A DNA stretch of 10,137 nt from the NCBI GenBank assembly GCA_030669485.1, contig DAOVDL010000010.1, positions 1 to 10,137 on the forward strand, read 5' to 3'. A model generated the notes under the pieces. The model worked only from the letters and a program-made list of their open reading frames with translations, made no database searches and had not been told where the DNA came from. Of the stretch, positions 6,191-10,137 are shown one piece after another (within the stretch, counting starts at the first letter, position 1; each line of letters opens with the position of its first letter). The stretch is from Candidatus Bathyarchaeota archaeon. GTDB lineage: Archaea; Thermoproteota; Bathyarchaeia; Hecatellales; Hecatellaceae. The position numbers and the translations under genes were made by a program.

Positions 6191-7330
6191 TTGTGGCCAA
6201 TTGGGCTAAGTGAACAGACGAATCTGATTATCATAGCTTTCGTGGCCTTCTGGGTAGCCATTTGTCTCTTGGGACGTGTGTTAAAGCTGGAAGACCATGG
6301 CTTTGACGTGAAGCCATTCTTTCTCATCTACAAAACCAAGAGGGTTAACAGCTTCCTTGATTACGTTTCCCAGAGGTTCCGCAGCTCAGTTAAGATCTTT
6401 AGCAACATTTCCATCGTCCTCTGCTTCGGAATGATCATCTTCATTACCTATTTCCTCATAAGAAATATCTTCGCCCTCTACTACGTTGAGCCCACTGGAG
6501 CCCCGGTCTTCCCAGTCATACCGTTTATAACGATTACCCATTCACTTCCCTACTTTTTCATATCCGTTGCTGTATTAATCGTAGTACATGAGCTTGCCCA
6601 CGGCATCGTGGCTAGGCGAGAGGGTATACCAGTCAAGTCCGCAGGTTTCCTTTTGATCGCAATCCTTCCCGGAGGCTTTGTGGAGCCTGACGAGAACGGG
6701 TTCAAGGCTGCTGGTCGAATAAAGAGGATCAGAGTTCTAGCCGCAGGCTCCTCAGCTAACCTCATCTTCGGCATCATCATGATGATCATCTTAGCATTTG
6801 CTTTCGTGCCCCCCACACCCACAGGTGTAGAGATCAAGAATGTCTTACCAGACAAGCCGGCGGATGTAGCAGGTCTCCAAGTCGGCGATATCATAACTTC
6901 AGTGGGAGGAAAACCGACTCCAAGTGTAGAACCCTTTACGGAGGAGATGGCAAAGGTCGCTGTGGGCAGTCCTGCATTGTTAGGCATCAAATTTAAGAAC
7001 GGAACCTACATTGAACTCTTGGTGGCGACAGTTGCAGCCTCAGACGAGCCCCCGCGAGCTATCGTCGGAATTATGGTTGCAGATTACATAGAACTCTCCC
7101 ACTTATTCCTCACAATCTTCTGGATTCAGCTCTTGTCTATCAACATAGCTATCTTCAACGCTCTTCCAATCCGCTATCTCGACGGTGACGGCATCGTCTA
7201 CAACCTCACGGAGAAGTATTCGGAAAGATATGCCAAAACCATTCGTTATGGGTTAACAGGTTTCTACCTCGCCATCTTGGCGATGAATATCGTGTTAACA
7301 GGCATTAGGTTCGGTTTCCCCTCCATATAA
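6191..7330 (+). CDS. Site-2 protease family zinc metalloprotease (M50) with PDZ domain
   Basis: 379 residues, an integral membrane protease for regulated intramembrane proteolysis, which clips membrane-bound regulators inside the bilayer. The zinc motif HELAH is at 133-137 within a hydrophobic segment (about 117-140). The third ligand motif NALPIRYLDG (323-332; N323, P326, D331) is in the C-terminal membrane part. Between them are LPGGFVEPDE (159-168), as in eukaryote-type S2Ps, and a PDZ domain at about 211-280 (VLPDKPADVAGLQVGDIITSVGG). Membrane segments appear near 9-30, 72-90, 117-140, 182-206, 299-320 and 350-370. All catalytic residues are present. Start is TTG, supported by a strong ribosome binding site. 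The thiolase gene follows after 12 bp, so the two are probably one operon. The substrate cannot be predicted; no obvious membrane-tethered regulator is nearby. Confidence 0.93.
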   Translation: MWPIGLSEQTNLIIIAFVAFWVAICLLGRVLKLEDHGFDVKPFFLIYKTKRVNSFLDYVSQRFRSSVKIFSNISIVLCFGMIIFITYFLIRNIFALYYVEPTGAPVFPVIPFITITHSLPYFFISVAVLIVVHELAHGIVARREGIPVKSAGFLLIAILPGGFVEPDENGFKAAGRIKRIRVLAAGSSANLIFGIIMMIILAFAFVPPTPTGVEIKNVLPDKPADVAGLQVGDIITSVGGKPTPSVEPFTEEMAKVAVGSPALLGIKFKNGTYIELLVATVAASDEPPRAIVGIMVADYIELSHLFLTIFWIQLLSINIAIFNALPIRYLDGDGIVYNLTEKYSERYAKTIRYGLTGFYLAILAMNIVLTGIRFGFPSI

Positions 7331-7342
7331 GGAAGGAAGAGA

Positions 7343-8296
7343 ATGATCTGTACGGACTGTCACCGTCGCGAGGTCATTTTTACTAGACACTACTCAGGGG
7401 AGAGGCTCTGTCAGCAATGTTTCCTATCCTCAGTTGAGAGAAGAACAAGAAAGACCATCTCTAAGTATGATATGCTAAGACCCGACGACAGGATAGCGGT
7501 GGCAGTCTCGGGTGGTAAAGACAGCCTATCCTTACTTCATATTCTCCATCGCATTGAGAGAGAATTCCCTCGCGCTGAGGTTATAGCTCTGACCGTGAAT
7601 GAGGGTATTCCTAAATACATAGATGAGGCAGTAAGGCTTGCCGCTCAGGCATGTAAGAGGCTTGGGGTGGAGCAGATCGTTGTCTCCTTCCAAGAGTTCT
7701 ATGGTTTAACCCTTCAAGAGATAGTCGATAAGGTTAAAGGCATAAAAGGAGAGCTGACACCTTGCTCCTTCTGCGGCGTCTTGAGGCGTAAAGCATTAAA
7801 CCTAGCGGCTAAGAGAATAGGTGCCACTAAAGTGGCTACAGCCCACAACCTCGACGACGAGACACATACAATATTTCTCAACATTATTCACGGTGACATC
7901 CTACGGCTGGGAAGAACAGAGCCTTACACCACCGAAGGCGTTGCCGCCTTCATCCCGCGGATCAAACCACTCCGCGAAACACCTGAAGAGGAGACCACAC
8001 TATATGCCTACCTCCGTGGCTTTGAGTTCCAATCTGCTCAATGCCCCTACGCACCTCAAGCCATGAGAACCGAGATAAGGGAATTCGTAGGCAGGCTTGA
8101 GGCAAACCACCCCGGAACCCGTTTCACCATCTATCATGCCTCCGAGAAGATTTCTTCCTTCATGAAGGGAGCAACTAAACCCAAGCTGAGGGAATGTAAG
8201 CTCTGCGGTGAGCCCTCGGTCGGTGATATATGTGAGGCATGCAAGATGCTCAATAGGCTTAAAGAGAAGGAGAAAGAGAACTCAGCATCCACTTAG
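7343..8296 (+). CDS. ncsA: tRNA 2-thiolation protein, Ncs6/TtuA family (ATP pyrophosphatase)
   Basis: 317 residues. It has a zinc ribbon at the N-terminus (C3, C6, C23, C26), the PP-loop SGGKDS (56-61) that binds ATP, the family motif TPCSFCGVLRR (139-149), GHN-like AHNLDDE (167-173), a third core cysteine in AQCPYA (C234), and a C-terminal zinc ribbon (C285, C288, C297, C300). In TtuA the three core cysteines (here C141, C144, C234) hold a 4Fe-4S cluster and ATP adenylates the tRNA uridine before sulfur transfer. The motif IHGDILRLGR after the DDE region resembles Ncs6 (wobble U34) more than Pyrococcus-type TtuA (U54), so U34 is my preferred target, at moderate confidence. A ubiquitin-like sulfur carrier would be the donor; none is encoded here. 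ATG start with GGAAGGAAG just upstream; 12 bp after the protease gene. The charged tail KEKEKEN is unremarkable. Confidence 0.92.
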   Translation: MICTDCHRREVIFTRHYSGERLCQQCFLSSVERRTRKTISKYDMLRPDDRIAVAVSGGKDSLSLLHILHRIEREFPRAEVIALTVNEGIPKYIDEAVRLAAQACKRLGVEQIVVSFQEFYGLTLQEIVDKVKGIKGELTPCSFCGVLRRKALNLAAKRIGATKVATAHNLDDETHTIFLNIIHGDILRLGRTEPYTTEGVAAFIPRIKPLRETPEEETTLYAYLRGFEFQSAQCPYAPQAMRTEIREFVGRLEANHPGTRFTIYHASEKISSFMKGATKPKLRECKLCGEPSVGDICEACKMLNRLKEKEKENSAST

Positions 8297-8298
8297 CC

Positions 8299-8303
8299 TT
8301 TTT
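8299..8303 (+). terminator. Oligo-T terminator candidate after the thiolase gene
   Basis: A TTTTT run begins 3 nt after the TAG stop and is followed by more pyrimidines (ACTTCTCT). Archaeal RNA polymerase can terminate at T-runs without a hairpin. It is short, so read-through is likely. Confidence 0.35.
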
Positions 8304-8307
8304 ACTT

Positions 8308-8330
8308 CTCTGCCATAAGACATTGCAGAG
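8308..8330. other. 6-bp inverted repeat in the convergent intergenic region
   Basis: CTCTGC (8308-8313) pairs with GCAGAG (8325-8330) around an 11-nt loop. It lies between the ends of the convergent thiolase and YkgJ-type genes and could form a hairpin in transcripts from either strand. There is no T-run after it on either side, so it is not a standard intrinsic terminator. Confidence 0.25.
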
Positions 8331-8396
8331 CAGCTATAGAAGACTATGTGAAAGGCACCAGCGCTGTTACTAGTTCCCTATTTGTAAAGTATTGGA

Positions 8397-8954
8397 TTAA
8401 ATGCGGAGAACACCGACTCTTCTAATGGGGAGGTAACCTCTGCCTACATTGGGGAGGTGGATAGTTGAGTAGAACTGTTTTTCCCTATGTCGTAAAAAGA
8501 TGTCAAGGAACTCCGGTAGGACAGCCTCCATGAAATCCTTGTTTGGCTTTCCAATCTTGATCCCCGGGCAGTGGGTGTCAAGATAGATGTAAAAGCGCTC
8601 TCCATGGTAGTTGAAAGCAGCCAGCTCCGCGCTGCCCCTTTTCGGCCTATGGGATACCTTGAAAGGCCAAAGTTTGCAGGCACGTGGCTTGTTATTCTGA
8701 ATTGCGCAGAGTTGTTTCCCTTGATAGTCGTACTGGAAAATGCAACGGTTGTCTACTCGCTTTCTTAAATATAATCCTCTGCCATCTGACTGGGTAACTT
8801 CTATGCCGAAGTTCTGAACTATCTTAACCCATTCAGTAGCGGTGAGCGGCACAACCGAAGGGCCACAGCAAATGTAGCCACACCCATAACACCTCCAGAA
8901 CTCAACGTGACCCCACGGAACTACCTCTGTGTAACCGCTTTCACGAAAAGCCAA
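8397..8954 (-). CDS. YkgJ-type cysteine-cluster (zinc/iron-chelating) protein
   Basis: 185 residues with eight cysteines in the arrangement of the YkgJ family: C22, C25, C29, C30, then C71, C83, C93 and C129. The context CAIQNNKPRACKLWPF (83-98), where the family has 'C.iy..RP..Cr.fPf', and VVPLTATEWVKI (34-45) after the CC pair clinch the call. The family is thought to bind a metal or Fe-S cluster in the cytoplasm; its reaction is not established. No signal peptide or membrane segment is seen. The start is TTG 8954, directly after an in-frame TAA, with GGTG 6 nt upstream. The gene is monocistronic, convergent with the thiolase gene and divergent from the sugar kinase gene. The family is clear; the role is unknown. 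Confidence 0.85.
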   Translation of the reverse strand: MAFRESGYTEVVPWGHVEFWRCYGCGYICCGPSVVPLTATEWVKIVQNFGIEVTQSDGRGLYLRKRVDNRCIFQYDYQGKQLCAIQNNKPRACKLWPFKVSHRPKRGSAELAAFNYHGERFYIYLDTHCPGIKIGKPNKDFMEAVLPEFLDIFLRHREKQFYSTIHLPNVGRGYLPIRRVGVLRI

Positions 8955-8983
8955 TTACCACACCATTTGTAGAGGCCTAACTC

Positions 8984-8994
8984 AAAATTTAAAG
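8984..8994 (-). promoter_or_regulatory. TATA-box candidate for the YkgJ-type gene
   Basis: Minus strand reads CTTTAAATTTT, centred about 35 nt before the TTG at 8954. Transcription would start near 8964, giving a leader of about 10 nt that would just include the GGTG ribosome binding element. The box is flanked by a 5-bp inverted repeat, GGCCT (8974-8978) and AGGCC (8993-8997). Confidence 0.4.
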
Positions 8995-9173
8995 GCCATC
9001 CTATTAATCTTTACGTAGTTAGACGGGATTTAACTATTGGAATTTTATTTTCTCTTTTAGCGTTTCATCTGTTCCAGACCCCCTTTCAACCAAGCAGATT
9101 CTGTTAAATATCAATCCATGCCTAGAATTTCACAACACTTTTTTCGTTCAATAACTATTTCTCTTGGTTGCAA

Positions 9174-9183
9174 CTTTATATTT
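9174..9183 (+). promoter_or_regulatory. TATA box of the ADP-dependent sugar kinase gene
   Basis: CTTTATATTT is close to the archaeal consensus and is centred about 27 nt before ATG 9205. This predicts a leaderless or nearly leaderless transcript and supports 9205 over the in-frame ATG at 9118. An 8-bp palindrome GTTGCAAC (9167-9174) abuts the upstream edge. Confidence 0.55.
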
Positions 9184-9204
9184 CTCCAACGAAGGGGAAG
9201 AACC

Positions 9205-10137
9205 ATGATAATGCCGAAAGTCAGGGTGGCCACAGGCTTCTACACAAACTGGGACTCGTTTGTCAAGGTAACCCCTGAACTGCTTGAGTGGATAAGGGCA
9301 TCGGAGAAGACCCCACCCTCGGGGAATGTGCTTAACAGTTTAGAGGAAGCCTCATACACGCTTGCAGAAGCACTGAAGAGCGGGGGACGAGAGTACCTCA
9401 TCTCAGAGGAGCTATATCGAAAACTCTGCTCCCAAGTGGGAGAGATGCCCCAGAGGCTGGGGGGGACCGGCTTCCATATGGGCTGTGCCCTTCACGAGTT
9501 AGGGTTAACTCCACTTGTATCTTACCCCTGCAGACCAAGGGGGATCATGGAAAGATCTCCCGAGGTTAAGGTTGCGGTTGAAGGGAACTTCAAGAAGCCA
9601 TTGGAGACAGTGAGGCCGGAGGATCCCGAATACAGCCATATCATCTTTGAATTTAAGGAGAACTTATCTCAAGGTGTAGAGGTGACGGGGCGGCATATCC
9701 TCTCATGGGATCTCATGTCCTTCCAAGGTATCCTTGACGAGGAGTTTCAGACCTTTGCCTTCAACCGAAACTTCACAGATATCCTAACCTTCAGCTACGC
9801 ACATCTTCTTCTCCCAGAATACAGAGAGAAGACTGATGAGATCTCCGACAGCTTGGGCTTCAGTGGTCGCCCTCGAGTCCACATGGAGTTCGGTCAAGGC
9901 TCAGAAGAGTCAATGAAGTATGCTATGAAGATCTTATCTGACCACCACTGTGCTGACTCATGGGGCCTAAATGACGAGGAGTGTAAATGTTACCTCGGAG
10001 CAAGGTCAAATAGACTTGAAGACTTGAAGGAGGCTGCCATTAAGGCAGCAAAAGATTATGGAGTAGACAGAATCTGCATACATACACCTCGCTTCGCTTT
10101 CTCCATATCCAAGTACAGTACGGAGAAGGAGGCAGAA
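9205..10137 (+). CDS. ADP-dependent glucokinase/phosphofructokinase family protein (3' partial)
   Basis: The first 311 codons are present with no stop; family members are about 450 residues, so roughly a third is missing. These ribokinase-fold enzymes phosphorylate glucose or fructose 6-phosphate using ADP in the modified archaeal glycolysis. Visible family motifs: GFYTNWDSF (11-19) in the substrate-contacting N-terminal strand, the glycine-rich GGTGFHMG (86-93), HME (226-228, the HXE motif), NDEE (256-259 within DSWGLNDEE, the NXXE motif for the metal), and RICIHT (289-294). The catalytic GXGD motif would lie beyond the window end. The start at 9205 is supported by the TATA box 27 nt upstream; ATG 9211 is nearly equivalent, and an in-frame ATG at 9118 would add 29 residues but would put the TATA box inside the gene. 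Glucose versus fructose-6-phosphate preference cannot be assigned here. Confidence 0.88.
   Translation, partial: MIMPKVRVATGFYTNWDSFVKVTPELLEWIRASEKTPPSGNVLNSLEEASYTLAEALKSGGREYLISEELYRKLCSQVGEMPQRLGGTGFHMGCALHELGLTPLVSYPCRPRGIMERSPEVKVAVEGNFKKPLETVRPEDPEYSHIIFEFKENLSQGVEVTGRHILSWDLMSFQGILDEEFQTFAFNRNFTDILTFSYAHLLLPEYREKTDEISDSLGFSGRPRVHMEFGQGSEESMKYAMKILSDHHCADSWGLNDEECKCYLGARSNRLEDLKEAAIKAAKDYGVDRICIHTPRFAFSISKYSTEKEAE

Noticed and set aside
6184..6213. ATG just after the ribosome binding site giving a 9-residue ORF
   Set aside because: Very short and in a different frame from the protease; ATG overlaps the Shine-Dalgarno-like stretch itself.
6180..6228. Possible C/D box RNA (GCGATGA ... 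CTGA)
   Set aside because: C box has a mismatch, no D'/C' pair, and the segment is explained as the ribosome binding site and start of the protease gene.
6121..6327. 68-codon minus-strand ORF over the protease 5' end
   Set aside because: Overlaps the protease start and ribosome binding site; no family resemblance.
6550..6990. 146-codon minus-strand ORF inside the site-2 protease gene
   Set aside because: Antisense shadow of a gene with intact zinc and PDZ motifs; the composition mirrors the opposite strand.
9137..9143. T-run (TTTTTT) in the gap before the sugar kinase as a terminator
   Set aside because: No plus-strand gene ends upstream of it; the previous gene is on the other strand and points away.

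Overview
This window looks like ordinary archaeal chromosome of moderate GC. The archaeal signs are an ADP-dependent sugar kinase, a eukaryote-type site-2 protease, an Ncs6/TtuA-type tRNA thiolase with zinc-ribbon ends, TATA boxes about 27-36 nt upstream of start codons (several leaderless genes), and GGTGA/GGAG-type ribosome binding sites. A bathyarchaeal or related TACK lineage would fit, but that is inference and was not tested.

Layout. (1) 1-456 (+): C-terminal end of an ABC-transporter ATPase whose start lies upstream. (2) 533-5716 (-): a condensin operon read right to left, ribbon-helix-helix (RHH) protein -> smc -> scpA -> scpB. smc/scpA overlap by 4 bp and scpA/scpB by 23 bp; the RHH gene is 51 bp ahead of smc with no TATA box seen between them. 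It converges on the ABC gene across 76 bp with no clear terminator hairpin. (3) 5717-5787: a compact divergent promoter region with back-to-back TATA boxes about 15 bp apart, firing left into the RHH-smc operon and right into a 58-residue AbrB/MazE-like gene (5788-5964). It contains a tandem 8-bp palindrome and a separate tandem direct repeat, both candidate operators. (4) 5965-6190: 226 bp with a weak TATA candidate and a doubtful 35-codon ORF. (5) 6191-8296 (+): two-gene operon, membrane site-2 protease then Ncs6/TtuA-family tRNA thiolase, 12 bp apart. (6) 8397-8954 (-): YkgJ-type cysteine-cluster protein, convergent with the thiolase gene. (7) 8955-9204: 250 bp divergent intergenic region with candidate promoters on both strands. 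(8) 9205-10137 (+): N-terminal 311 codons of an ADP-dependent gluco/phosphofructokinase, cut by the window end.

How the genes work together. SMC, ScpA and ScpB form one SMC-kleisin complex for chromosome organisation. The leading RHH protein may be the operon's autoregulator or, more speculatively, a DNA-site partner of the complex. The other genes are housekeeping functions: regulated membrane proteolysis, tRNA sulfur modification, sugar phosphorylation and anion uptake. I see no CRISPR array, insertion sequence, tRNA or rRNA, and no clear undescribed multi-gene system. The most original part is the RHH/AbrB divergent control region feeding the condensin operon.
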